A DNA stretch of 9,590 nucleotides, from the NCBI GenBank assembly GCA_028865155.1, contig JAGWKW010000044.1:1-9590 (forward strand). Direction: 5' to 3'. Under the pieces are notes generated by a model. The model had not been told where the DNA came from. It saw only the letters and a program-made list of their open reading frames with translations, and did no database searches. The stretch comes from Alphaproteobacteria bacterium (lineage in GTDB: Bacteria > Pseudomonadota > Alphaproteobacteria > UBA9219). Shown here piece by piece: positions 1 to 6,501 of this stretch (position 1 is its first letter; each line of letters opens with the position of its first letter). The translations under genes were made by a program, and so were the position numbers.

Positions 1-149
1 GCACCGATACGACGGCGAGTTCTCTGGCGCTACTGCAGAGCTGCGCGACGGCGGTGAATTACTATTTCAATTCGCCTTCGACGACGCAGCTGCAGGGCAT
101 ATTCAGCGCGATCGGCGACTCGCTGTCGAACCTTCGCGTGAGCCAGTAA
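1..149 (+). CDS. C-terminal end of a TadG-like (Tad pilus) protein, partial
   Basis: This is the last 48 codons of a gene that begins before the window; the frame starts at base 3 and ends with TAA at 147-149. The visible residues include LLQSCAT, then NYYFNS, then a final stretch ending in IGDSLSNLRVSQ. A Cys-Ala pair, a tyrosine-rich patch, a short helix of the form 'F-x-x-I-x-x-x-L' and a closing 'LR(I/V)' is how many alphaproteobacterial TadG/TadE-like proteins end. Those proteins carry a von Willebrand A-like domain and belong to the Flp/Tad tight-adherence pilus machinery in the envelope. The assignment rests on this short tail only, so it is a family-level guess. The gene converges on the next one with 14 bp between stop codons and no recognisable terminator. 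Confidence 0.55.
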   Translation, partial: TDTTASSLALLQSCATAVNYYFNSPSTTQLQGIFSAIGDSLSNLRVSQ

Positions 150-163
150 ATTCGGGAGGAATT

Positions 164-634
164 TCAGGGAACGACGCGCCAGGTGCCGTCCGGCTGCAGG
201 CACGCGGTGCCGTAGACTTCCCGCTCGCGCCCGCCGATGCTGGCTTCCTGGGAAAATTCGCGGCAATAGGCGCCCGACGAGGGGTCGGTATAAATCGGCG
301 GCGGTTCGGGCGGCGCGACGTAATTCGGCGTATAGGGATTTTCGAAGACGGGTTGCAGCGCATCGTCATAGCCGTAGGATGTCGGCGCGGGATAAGCGGG
401 CGCGCGGTTAGCCTGGTCGACCGATTGCCCGACAGTGTTGCCGATCATGGCGCCGGCCGCGACGCCGATCCCCGTCGCAACCGCCTGTCCCGATCCGCTG
501 CCGATCTGGCTGCCGAAAAGCCCGCCGATGGCGGCGCCGATCCCCGTGCCGAGAATGGTCGCATCGCCCGCATAGGCGGGCGCGGCGGCAAGCAGGGCCG
601 CAGCGGAAAGGACGATAAGAGCGGATTTACGCAT
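164..634 (-). CDS. 17 kDa surface antigen-like glycine-zipper protein, secreted
   Basis: This 156-aa protein has a clean Sec signal peptide (MRK, then a hydrophobic Ala/Leu run, cleavage expected after AYA at residue 22). Residues about 28-70 are a glycine-zipper region with repeated GxxxG spacing (GIGAAIGG, then GIGVAAGAMIG), matching the glycine-zipper 2TM domain of the Rickettsia 17 kDa antigen family. A Pro/Tyr-rich linker follows (about 78-118). The C-terminal domain has CREF, IGGRE, YGTAC and QPDGTW, the usual end of RT0821/Lpp0805-type surface proteins. Cys124 and Cys145 are the only cysteines and could pair in the periplasm. There is no lipobox cysteine, so unlike the rickettsial antigen it should not be a lipoprotein. 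The frame stays open upstream to 724, but the ATG at 634 is chosen because it places the signal peptide at the N terminus. Likely location is the outer membrane or periplasm; exact role is unknown. Confidence 0.85.
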   Translation of the reverse strand: MRKSALIVLSAAALLAAAPAYAGDATILGTGIGAAIGGLFGSQIGSGSGQAVATGIGVAAGAMIGNTVGQSVDQANRAPAYPAPTSYGYDDALQPVFENPYTPNYVAPPEPPPIYTDPSSGAYCREFSQEASIGGREREVYGTACLQPDGTWRVVP

Positions 635-713
635 AATGCGCCGCTTACGACCTCGGTATGGCAAGAATAGGGCAGCCGGAAAAATCATGAAAATCCGTAA
701 TATTGCAGGCTTT

Positions 714-1319
714 TTACGAGCCATGCAGCTTGAAATATTCGTCGGCCAGATCGCGCAGCGCTATGGCGCGGTGGCTCAAGGCGTTTTTTTCCGCGTCGCT
801 CATTTCCGCAAAGGTACGCGTTTCGCCTTCGGGGATGAAAATCGGATCATAGCCATGGCCGTTCGCGCCGCGCGGTTCGCGCGCGATCGTGCCATAGACG
901 CGGCCCGTCACCGTTTCGCACCGTCCGTCGGGCCAGCATAAAGCGAGCACGCAGATGAAATGCGCCGAACGGTCGGCGGCGTCGCCGATTTCTTTTTCGA
1001 TACGACGCATGGCGGCCGTGAAATCGCGGCCCGGTTCGGCCCAGCGCGCGGAGTAGACGCCCGGTGCGCCGTTCAGCGCGTTGACGCACAATCCGCTATC
1101 GTCGGCGAGCGCCAGTTGGCCTGTGGCAAGCGCGGCGGCGCGCGCCTTGATGATTGCGTTGTCGGCGAAGGTGGCTCCGGTTTCCTCGGGCGCGGCGAGG
1201 CCCAGATGTCCCGACGAAACGATTTCTTCTACATAAGGATGCAGCAGGGCCGCGAATTCGCGCACTTTGCCTTCATTATGGGTGGCGACGATCAGGTGGG
1301 GGAAGAGCTTGTGCTGCAT
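714..1319 (-). CDS. rdgB: RdgB/HAM1 XTP/dITP pyrophosphatase
   Basis: This 201-aa protein is a non-canonical purine NTP pyrophosphatase. The enzyme hydrolyses dITP, ITP and XTP to the monophosphate plus pyrophosphate, which keeps deaminated purines out of DNA and RNA. Family motifs are all present in order: the substrate loop ATHNEGK (12-18), EETGATFADNA (45-55), the metal/catalytic ADDSGL (72-77), GAPGVYSARWA (84-94), GHGYDPIF (154-161) and SHR (182-184). Length is normal for the family. The ATG at 1319 is chosen because HLIVATHNEGK normally lies near the N terminus; the open frame runs on to 1592 but there it is only the shadow of accA. No strong Shine-Dalgarno is seen. The accA stop lies 14 bp upstream, so it is probably co-transcribed with accA. 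Confidence 0.95.
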   Translation of the reverse strand: MQHKLFPHLIVATHNEGKVREFAALLHPYVEEIVSSGHLGLAAPEETGATFADNAIIKARAAALATGQLALADDSGLCVNALNGAPGVYSARWAEPGRDFTAAMRRIEKEIGDAADRSAHFICVLALCWPDGRCETVTGRVYGTIAREPRGANGHGYDPIFIPEGETRTFAEMSDAEKNALSHRAIALRDLADEYFKLHGS

Positions 1320-1333
1320 GGCGTTGTCCGGCG

Positions 1334-2287
1334 TCAGCTCAGCCCTTTTTGCCCCATCGACAGGAATTTTTCGTGCCGCGCGGCGAGCAGAGCCTTGCGG
1401 TCGAGCTTGCCGGTTTCCGAAAGTGCATCGGCCAGCGCGTCGCCGACGCGGGTGAACATTTCGTCGCGGTCGCGGTGCGCGCCGCCCAAAGGTTCGGGGA
1501 TGATGCGGTCGATGATGCCGAGCTGGAGCAGATCCTGCGCGGTCAGGCGCAAGGCGGCCGCGGCATCCGCCGCGTTGGCGGCGTTGCGCCACAGGATCGA
1601 GGCGCAGCCTTCGGGCGAGATGACGGAATAAATCGCATGTTCGAGCATCAACACGCGGTCGCCGGCGGCGAGCGCGATCGCGCCGCCCGATCCGCCTTCG
1701 CCGATGACGCAGGCGACAAGCGGCACGCCGATCCGCAGGCAGGTTTCGATCGACCGCGCGATGGCTTCGGCCTGGCCGCGCGCTTCGGCTTCGACGCCGG
1801 GGAACGCGCCCGCCGTGTCGATCAATGTGATGACCGGCAAATCGAAACGGTCGGCCAGCGTCATCAAACGCTGCGCCTTGCGATAGCCTTCGGGCTTGGC
1901 CATGCCGAAATTATGCTTGATGCGGCTGTCGGTGTCGTGGCCGCGCTCCTGCCCGATGACGACGCAGGCCTGTCCGCGAAAACGGCCCAGGCCGCCGATA
2001 ATGGCCTGATCTTCGGCGAAGGCGCGGTCGCCGGCCAGAGGGGTAAAATCTTCGATCAGCGCGCCGATATAATCGAGGCAGTGCGGACGTTCGGCATGGC
2101 GCGCGACCTGGACTTTCTGCGCAGGGCTAAGCTTGCCGTAAATGCCCTGAAGCTGGCGGTTGACTTTTTCCTGCAACTTGCCGATCTCGGCGGCAATGTT
2201 GACATGGCCGCCGTCGGACAGATGGCGCAGCTCGTCGATCTTGGATTCGAGATCGGCGACGGGTTTTTCGAAGTCGAGCGTATGCAT
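1334..2287 (-). CDS. accA: Acetyl-CoA carboxylase carboxyltransferase subunit alpha
   Basis: This 317-aa protein, close to the E. coli length of 319, is the alpha half of the carboxyltransferase. Together with AccD it moves the carboxyl group from carboxybiotin on AccB to acetyl-CoA, giving malonyl-CoA, the committed step of fatty acid synthesis in the cytoplasm. Seen in order: N-terminal [14 protein letters not shown] (4-17), the [12 protein letters not shown] segment (63-74), the crotonase-type core [19 protein letters not shown] (111-129), [13 protein letters not shown] (156-168), the oxyanion glycine run GEGGSGGA (197-204) and [11 protein letters not shown] (224-234). AccD, AccB and AccC are not in the window. 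The start is the family's usual N terminus; only a weak purine tract precedes it. The gene is followed at 14 bp by rdgB. A near-palindrome TTACAATGTTGCAA lies 10-23 bp before the start codon (2297-2310) and could be a regulatory site, though I recognise no regulator for it. Confidence 0.97.
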   Translation of the reverse strand: MHTLDFEKPVADLESKIDELRHLSDGGHVNIAAEIGKLQEKVNRQLQGIYGKLSPAQKVQVARHAERPHCLDYIGALIEDFTPLAGDRAFAEDQAIIGGLGRFRGQACVVIGQERGHDTDSRIKHNFGMAKPEGYRKAQRLMTLADRFDLPVITLIDTAGAFPGVEAEARGQAEAIARSIETCLRIGVPLVACVIGEGGSGGAIALAAGDRVLMLEHAIYSVISPEGCASILWRNAANAADAAAALRLTAQDLLQLGIIDRIIPEPLGGAHRDRDEMFTRVGDALADALSETGKLDRKALLAARHEKFLSMGQKGLS

Positions 2288-2510
2288 CGTTAACTTTTAC
2301 AATGTTGCAAAGACGCCATCCCTATCACGGGATGTGGCGGCTGGCAAATCCGTCAGTTAGGGGGCAGAACCCGTTCATGATCCCCGGATGTTGAAGCGAA
2401 AATCGTGGTTTTTGTGTTTTTGCGCGCAGCGTATTTAAACATACGTGAGCAGCGAAAACGCGAAAACGCGCGATTTGCAGCCCAACAGACGGGGGAGCAT
2501 GGATGGGTTC
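2288..2510. other. Intergenic region upstream of accA
   Basis: This 223-bp stretch lies between the DUF1150 stop and the accA start, both on the minus strand. No convincing gene is seen in any frame. It contains a near-palindrome (TTACAATGTTGCAA, 2297-2310), a 6-bp inverted repeat around CATCCC/GGGATG (2318-2335), a small inverted repeat CGTAT/ATACG around TTAAAC (about 2429-2445) and a tandem GCGAAAAC-type repeat (about 2451-2468). On the minus strand TTGCCA, 17 nt and TAGGGA could form a poor sigma-70 promoter for accA. I found no clear terminator for the DUF1150 gene, so read-through into accA is possible. Confidence 0.4.
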
Positions 2511-2738
2511 TTAGTGGACGCTGGCGGGTTCCAGCTCATGCTGCCGGATGGTGGCAAAGGCCAGCTCGCGCCCGGCGATGACGGTCAAGGGTGTGCCGTC
2601 GGCTGCGTGGATCGAATGGAACAGCTTGCCGTCGACCGTGACGGGTTTGACATAGGCGAAGGTTTCGAGGCCATAGGAGCCGAGATCCAGAACCGATTCG
2701 GTCTGGCGGACGAATAAAGGCTTGTCCTGTCTGAGCAT
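2511..2738 (-). CDS. DUF1150 family small protein
   Basis: This 75-aa protein ends in the signature of DUF1150: AYVKPV (28-33), IHAADGTPL (43-51), a run of the form 'ELAFATIRQHELEP' and the C-terminal SVH. DUF1150 is a small, soluble, mostly alphaproteobacterial family with no established function; members are often found beside small heat-shock protein (Hsp20) genes, but no Hsp20 gene is in this window. The ATG at 2738 is preferred because AAAGGG sits 8 nt upstream. An in-frame ATG at 2783 would add 15 residues (90 aa in all) but has a poorer ribosome site. No signal peptide or membrane helix is present. The gene is divergent from ald and lies upstream of accA on the same strand. Confidence 0.85.
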   Translation of the reverse strand: MLRQDKPLFVRQTESVLDLGSYGLETFAYVKPVTVDGKLFHSIHAADGTPLTVIAGRELAFATIRQHELEPASVH

Positions 2739-2746
2739 AAAACCGG

Positions 2747-2754
2747 CCCTTTCT
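2747..2754 (-). promoter_or_regulatory. Ribosome binding site of the DUF1150 gene
   Basis: On the minus strand the sequence AGAAAGGG lies 8 nt before the ATG at 2738. It decides the start in favour of 2738 over the in-frame ATG at 2783, which has only a weak GATGAG-like tract before it. Confidence 0.6.
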
Positions 2755-2783
2755 CGAATCGCTTTACTCCTGCACAATTTCAT

Positions 2784-2846
2784 CTCATCACAAATTAGAT
2801 AACCAATTGTTAAAAACCGGATTCGCTAAAATTTGATCTAAATTGC
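2784..2846. promoter_or_regulatory. AT-rich divergent promoter region between DUF1150 gene and ald
   Basis: This short region is much richer in A and T than its surroundings and separates two divergent genes, so it should hold both promoters. On the plus strand TTGTTA (2807-2812) and TAAAAT (2827-2832) resemble -35 and -10 boxes, but the 14-nt spacer is too short for confidence. An inverted repeat TTAGAT/ATCTAA (2795-2800 and 2836-2841) and a CAATTG core (2804-2809) could bind a regulator. Alanine dehydrogenase genes are often controlled by Lrp/AsnC-type proteins, which favour AT-rich sites, but no such gene is next door. Confidence 0.4.
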
Positions 2847-2851
2847 GGGAG
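2847..2851 (+). promoter_or_regulatory. Ribosome binding site of ald
   Basis: GGGAG stands 6 nt before the ATG at 2858. It settles that start over the in-frame TTG at 2843, which would add five residues and has no ribosome site. Confidence 0.8.
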
Positions 2852-2857
2852 AAAAAC

Positions 2858-3973
2858 ATGCATATCGGCGTTCCGAAAGAGGTGAAAACCCACGAATACC
2901 GCGTCGGACTGACGGCGGATTCGGTGCGCGAACTGACTGCCGCAGGGCACAAGGTGACCGTACAGACGGGCGCGGGCATTGGAGCCGGGATCGAGGATGC
3001 GGATTATAAGGCCGCAGGCGCGGACATCGCGCCTGACGCCGCGTCGGTCTTCGCCGCCGCCGAGATGATCGTCAAGGTCAAGGAGCCGCAACTGCCCGAA
3101 TGCGCGATGCTGCGCGCAGGACAGATTTTGTTCACCTATCTGCATCTCGCGCCCGACCCGGAACAGGCGCATGCCCTGATGAAATCCGGCTGCGTCGCCA
3201 TCGCCTACGAAACCGTGACCGACGCGAAGGGCCGCCTTCCTTTGCTGACGCCGATGTCCGAAGTCGCAGGCCGCATGGCGGCGCAGGCGGGCGCGCATTA
3301 CCTGGAAAAAATTCATGGCGGGCGGGGCGTTCTGCTTGGCGGCGTGCCAGGCGTTGCGCGCGGCAAGGTCGCGGTCATCGGCGGCGGCGTTGTCGGCGAA
3401 AACGCGGCCACGATCGCGATGGGTATGGGCGCGGATGTGATGGTGCTGGACAAATCGCTGCCGCGTCTGGCCGATCTCGACCGTTTGTTCGGCGGGCGGG
3501 TGCAGACCGCTTATGCGACCGGCGGTTCGATCGAGCAGGCGGTTCTGGATGCCGACCTTGTCATCGGCGCGGTTCTGGTCGCGGGCGCGGCTGCGCCGAA
3601 GCTTGTCACGCGCGACATGATTTCACGCATGAAAAAAGGCGCGGTCGTCGTCGATGTCGCCATCGATCAGGGCGGCTGTATCGAAACCTCGCATGCGACC
3701 ACCCATGCCGATCCGGTTTTCATCGTCGATGGCGTCGTGCATTACTGCGTCGCCAATATGCCGGGTGCCGTCGCGCGCACTTCGACCTTTGCGCTCAACA
3801 ATGCGACGCTGCCTTACGCATTGGCGCTGGCGAACAAGGGATGGAAAAAGGCGCTGGCCGACGATGCGCATTTCCGCAACGGCCTTAATGTCGCGCACGG
3901 CAAGATCGCTCATCCTTCGGTGGCGGCGGCTTTGGATTTGCCTTTTGCCGAACCTTTGTCGCTCGTCGCCTGA
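2858..3973 (+). CDS. ald: Alanine dehydrogenase
   Basis: This 371-aa enzyme, the usual family length, catalyses the reversible NAD-dependent deamination of L-alanine to pyruvate and ammonia in the cytoplasm. It starts MHIGVPKE and has every expected active-site residue at the standard numbering: Arg15 and Lys75 (VKVKEP) for substrate, His96 (TYLHLA) as acid/base and Asp270 (VDVAIDQGG) in catalysis. The Rossmann loop IGGGVVG is at 174-180, with Asp198 (VLDKS) placed to bind the NAD ribose. The PNT N-terminal domain, the NAD-binding domain (about 130-300) and the C-terminal return helix are complete. The gene seems to be a single transcription unit; its last 64 bp lie antisense to the end of the rsmB-like gene. 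No terminator is visible at its 3' end. The family also includes the NAD(P) transhydrogenase alpha subunit, but length and residues fit Ald. Confidence 0.97.
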   Translation: MHIGVPKEVKTHEYRVGLTADSVRELTAAGHKVTVQTGAGIGAGIEDADYKAAGADIAPDAASVFAAAEMIVKVKEPQLPECAMLRAGQILFTYLHLAPDPEQAHALMKSGCVAIAYETVTDAKGRLPLLTPMSEVAGRMAAQAGAHYLEKIHGGRGVLLGGVPGVARGKVAVIGGGVVGENAATIAMGMGADVMVLDKSLPRLADLDRLFGGRVQTAYATGGSIEQAVLDADLVIGAVLVAGAAAPKLVTRDMISRMKKGAVVVDVAIDQGGCIETSHATTHADPVFIVDGVVHYCVANMPGAVARTSTFALNNATLPYALALANKGWKKALADDAHFRNGLNVAHGKIAHPSVAAALDLPFAEPLSLVA

Positions 3974-5235
3974 CGTTTCAGGGCGGCGGCGAAGAAGCCG
4001 TCGGTGTTGTGCTTTGCGGGCGTCAACGATAAATAAGCCGCGCCGTCGAGACCGCAATCCTCGCGCGTGAAATCGGGATGTGCGGCGAGGAATTTTTCGA
4101 TTTGTTCCTCATTTTCGGACGGCAGCAGGGAGCAGGTCGAATAAATCAGGAAGCCGCCTGCTTTCACAAGCCGTGCCGCGCTGTCGAGGATTTCCGCCTG
4201 CGTATGCAGCAGCTTTTCAAGCCCGGGGCCAAGCGGCCGCCAGCGCGCATCCGGGTTGCGCCGCCACGTTCCGGTGCCGCTGCACGGCGCGTCGCACAGC
4301 ACGCGGTCGAAACCGCCTTTATGTTTTTTGATCCACGGATCGCGTTCGCTTTTCAGCACGCGCGTTTCGACGTTATAGACACCCGCGCGGCGGAAACGCT
4401 CGACGCTGCGTTTCAGCCGCCCCTCCATCACGTCGCAGGCGATGATGCGGCCCTTGTTTTTCATCGTCGCCGCGATGGCCAGCGTTTTGCCGCCCGCGCC
4501 GGCGCAGAAATCCATGACGCGCTCGCCGGGGCGCGCATCGACGACGGTTGCGACCATCTGCGAGCCTTCGTCCTGAATCTCGACGCATCCGTTTTTCAGC
4601 ATCGGCAGGGCCGACAGGTTCGCGCGTTCGAACACGCGGATGCCCCAGGGCGACAGTTTGCAGGCTTCGGCCTTGAGGCCGAGTTTTTCAAGTTCCGCGA
4701 GCATATCCTCGCGTGTGGATTTGAGCGGATTGACGCGCAGGTCGAGCGTCGCAGGCGCGAGCATCGCGCGCATTTCGCGTAAAAAATTCTTGCCGAATTT
4801 TTTCCTGAGCGCGCCCGCGCAATCCGCCGGACATTCGGCTTTGATGTCGTCGGGCATGTCCGGATGCTCGATTGTCGCGCCTTGCATTTTACGCAAAAAG
4901 TCACGTTCGCCATCGTTCAGCGGCGCGGGCGCATATTTGCCGCCGCTGCATAGTTCGCCGATGGCTTTGAGCGGCATCTCCTCGCCGAGCGCGAGCCAGC
5001 CAAGCAACCGCGCGCGCGGCGGCTGCGCCGCCTGTTGTTTTTCGAGCCACCAGCCGAGCCGCGCCCAATGCCGCAGCACGGCATAAAGCCGCGTGGAAAT
5101 ATCGGCGCGGTCTTTGCTGCCGATATAGCGGCGCGCGCGGAAATAGGCGGATGTTATCGCGTCGGCGGGGCGCGGCGTCGCTTCGATGCTTTCGAGAAGT
5201 TCGAGCGTGGCCTGAATGCGGGCGGATGGGGTCAT
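3910..5235 (-). CDS. rsmB: RsmB/NOP-family rRNA (cytosine-C5) methyltransferase
   Basis: This 441-aa protein is a SAM-dependent RNA m5C methyltransferase. The E. coli homologue RsmB methylates C967 of 16S rRNA before 30S assembly. The first ~130 residues are an alpha-helical region that fits the NusB-like N-terminal domain, here with little similarity beyond layout. A ferredoxin-like linker follows (LRVNPLKSTRE, 166-176). The Rossmann domain has motif I DFCAGAGGKT (242-251), motif IV CDAPCSGTGTWRRNPDARW (314-332, Cys318) and motif VI STCS (366-369, Cys368, the expected nucleophile). FFAAALKR (414-421) ends the conserved core; the last 20 residues are a Lys/Ala-rich tail encoded wholly within the overlap with ald. 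The ATG overlaps the upstream SET gene stop (ATGA) and no Shine-Dalgarno is seen, which suggests translational coupling. The exact target base is inferred from family; another NOP-type specificity (for example RsmF) is possible. Confidence 0.88.
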   Translation of the reverse strand: MTPSARIQATLELLESIEATPRPADAITSAYFRARRYIGSKDRADISTRLYAVLRHWARLGWWLEKQQAAQPPRARLLGWLALGEEMPLKAIGELCSGGKYAPAPLNDGERDFLRKMQGATIEHPDMPDDIKAECPADCAGALRKKFGKNFLREMRAMLAPATLDLRVNPLKSTREDMLAELEKLGLKAEACKLSPWGIRVFERANLSALPMLKNGCVEIQDEGSQMVATVVDARPGERVMDFCAGAGGKTLAIAATMKNKGRIIACDVMEGRLKRSVERFRRAGVYNVETRVLKSERDPWIKKHKGGFDRVLCDAPCSGTGTWRRNPDARWRPLGPGLEKLLHTQAEILDSAARLVKAGGFLIYSTCSLLPSENEEQIEKFLAAHPDFTREDCGLDGAAYLSLTPAKHNTDGFFAAALKRQATSDKGSAKGKSKAAATEG

Positions 5236-5624
5236 GGAGTTGGGTTCTTACCGATTACAATGCTGCGGCATTTGGGACTTCCGCACGAGCAATCCATACG
5301 CCCGCCGGGAATGTAAAAATCCGCATAGTCGCCTGTGATTTCCTCGCCTGTCGCAATATCCCGTTTCGCGATGTCGCATCGATCCCCCGGCATCGTATTC
5401 GGATCGCATGAATGGTTGATATAGCGTTCCGGTACGCCCATCAAAAAGGCCGCGCCTTCGATGAATTCCAGATAGGGTTGTTCGGCTTCCGCAAGATTTT
5501 CCGCTTCGGCCCGGCTCAGCCTCCGGGGATTCCATTTTACGACGATCTCGCCTTTTCGGAAGGGCCGTGCCGCATAAAGACCGCGCCCATGAATGGCCGA
5601 GTCTCTAACGACGACATCGCTCAT
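5232..5624 (-). CDS. SET domain protein with post-SET zinc motif, putative protein-lysine methyltransferase
   Basis: This 130-aa protein is little more than a SET domain. It shows the SAM-binding HGRGLYA (12-18), the pseudoknot motif RYINHSCDPNT (67-77), GEEITGDY (93-100) with the conserved tyrosine, and a C-terminal CSCGSPKC (112-119). The pattern CxCx4C together with Cys73 of NHSC is the zinc site of SET plus post-SET enzymes, so all four zinc ligands are present. It should transfer methyl groups from SAM to a lysine side chain of some protein; the target is not known. There is no signal peptide or membrane segment, so it acts in the cytoplasm. Its ATG overlaps the stop of the upstream gene (ATGA), and its own stop overlaps the ATG of the rsmB-like gene, so all three are probably translated in a coupled fashion. 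No Shine-Dalgarno is seen. Confidence 0.88.
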   Translation of the reverse strand: MSDVVVRDSAIHGRGLYAARPFRKGEIVVKWNPRRLSRAEAENLAEAEQPYLEFIEGAAFLMGVPERYINHSCDPNTMPGDRCDIAKRDIATGEEITGDYADFYIPGGRMDCSCGSPKCRSIVIGKNPTP

Positions 5625-6295
5625 CCGAATTCGCCGGGGGGCGGATCGACCGGGACGTTCAGGTCTTCGAGCAGAAGATCTTCGTTCGTCAGTTTCATCT
5701 GGCCGATAGTGAAATGTTCGGGCGCGTTGATTTCGGGGTCGAACACGTCCATTTCGAACGGTGCGATTTTGATGTCGGTCTTGAACAGCGCGTTCTTGAA
5801 CACGACCGTGGCCGTCAGCGTGATGAGGTTGTCGCGGCCAATGCCTTTGTACGTCACGGGCATCAGGCGTTCGGCGACATCGGCCTTTTCCTTGTTATTG
5901 GCGTTCGACAGCCACACGACTTCTTCGGGCTTTTCGACGATGATGAAGCGGCCCAGCTGCCCGCGCACATAATGGAAGAAGAATTTGGCGTAAGGGATCG
6001 CGGTCTTGCGGTCGACCTTGATCGGCGCGCGTTCGTTGACGCTGTAGATCGGCTCGTTCGTCCAGTTCATCAGGCTGACGTCGCCGTCCTTGTACAGGAT
6101 ATAGCGCGTGTTGGGCGCGGCCAGCGTCGTGTCGCTCAGCGCATAAAGCTTGAATTCGTCGTAAAAAGGCAAATCGGCGACTTCAACCTTGGTCTTGCCT
6201 TCGGGCAGCGTGACCGGCGCGATATCGGCGGCGATATCGGTCAGCAGCTTCTGCGTTTCGGCGGGGTCGAGGGTTTTGAAAGTCAGATCGATCAT
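5621..6295 (-). CDS. Unrecognised 224-aa soluble protein, first gene of the SET-rsmB operon
   Basis: I do not recognise this family. The protein has 224 residues, no cysteine, no signal peptide and no membrane helix. It is rich in beta-strand-like alternating segments with many aromatic residues in the middle (for example AKFFFHYVRGQLGRFII at about 103-119, and VVWLSN soon after), and ends in a Pro-rich acidic tail (NVPVDPPPGEFG). Translation is credible: an AAAGG ribosome site stands 7 nt before the ATG at 6295, codon use looks like the neighbours, and the stop overlaps the start of the SET gene (ATGA). A promoter-like pair lies about 35 bp upstream. Operon position hints that it works with the SET or RNA methyltransferase, perhaps as a partner or substrate, but that is inference only. 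Confidence 0.8.
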   Translation of the reverse strand: MIDLTFKTLDPAETQKLLTDIAADIAPVTLPEGKTKVEVADLPFYDEFKLYALSDTTLAAPNTRYILYKDGDVSLMNWTNEPIYSVNERAPIKVDRKTAIPYAKFFFHYVRGQLGRFIIVEKPEEVVWLSNANNKEKADVAERLMPVTYKGIGRDNLITLTATVVFKNALFKTDIKIAPFEMDVFDPEINAPEHFTIGQMKLTNEDLLLEDLNVPVDPPPGEFG

Positions 6296-6329
6296 CGAAC
6301 GGCCTTTGTTTATTGGGAGAATGTTCCAG

Positions 6330-6358
6330 CCTATAGGCTTTCATAAGCATGCCTGCAA
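6330..6358 (-). promoter_or_regulatory. Putative sigma-70 promoter of the orf224-SET-rsmB operon
   Basis: On the minus strand TTGCAG (6358-6353), a 17-nt spacer and TATAGG (6335-6330) match the -35 and -10 consensus at 3 and 4 of 6 bases. Transcription would begin near 6323, giving a leader of under 30 nt to the ATG at 6295, with the AAAGG ribosome site (6307-6303) inside it. Geometry and position are good; the match itself is moderate. Confidence 0.5.
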
Positions 6359-6478
6359 GCCGGAAGAGGGCCAAAATAAGCGATATGTCCTATTAAATTA
6401 TTAATGGCGGAAAATCGCATGACTCCAGTTGCATCGGACTGGCTGCTTTGCTATCTCAAGCGCGCATCCAGCAGAATC
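6359..6478. other. Leader/promoter region upstream of atpH
   Basis: This stretch of the divergent intergenic region must hold the promoter of atpHA. An AT-rich patch (TATTAAATTATTAA, about 6391-6404) and a weak pair TTGCAT (6429-6434), 17 nt, TATCTC (6452-6457) are the only promoter-like elements I see. The open frame of atpH extends back to a TTG at 6448, but this part has no family-like sequence and is taken as leader. An open frame from ATG 6404 (82 aa) overlaps atpH in another frame and is not considered real. Confidence 0.35.
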
Positions 6479-6500
6479 TTAACTTTTGGGAAAATGTTAA
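6479..6500 (+). promoter_or_regulatory. AT-rich inverted repeat at the atpH ribosome site
   Basis: TTAACTTTT (6479-6487) and AAAATGTTAA (6491-6500) are complementary over nine pairs with one bulged T at 6495. They leave the GGG loop (6488-6490), which belongs to the likely Shine-Dalgarno GGGAA (6488-6492) of atpH. The structure ends one base before the GTG start. It could be a weak translational control hairpin or an operator. The stem is nearly all A-U and the loop is only three bases, so stability is low. Confidence 0.35.
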
Positions 6501-6501
6501 C

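Noticed and set aside
635..724. 30-residue N-terminal extension of the 17 kDa antigen-like protein
   Set aside because: It would bury the signal peptide behind a basic stretch and overlap the end of rdgB. The start at 634 gives a normal signal peptide.
1154..2293. 379-aa open frame on the plus strand across accA
   Set aside because: It is the antisense shadow of accA produced by GC-rich third positions. The minus strand has full family motifs; this frame has none and no ribosome site.
2318..2335. CATCCC/GGGATG stem as a terminator
   Set aside because: The stem is only six pairs and no T-run follows on either strand.
2451..2468. Tandem GCGAAAAC-like repeat
   Set aside because: Only two short copies are present. 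It is too little to call a repeat element, CRISPR array or binding-site array.
2445..2717. 90-aa plus-strand open frame opposite the DUF1150 gene
   Set aside because: The opposite strand has the DUF1150 signature ending in SVH. This frame has no recognisable domain and is its shadow.
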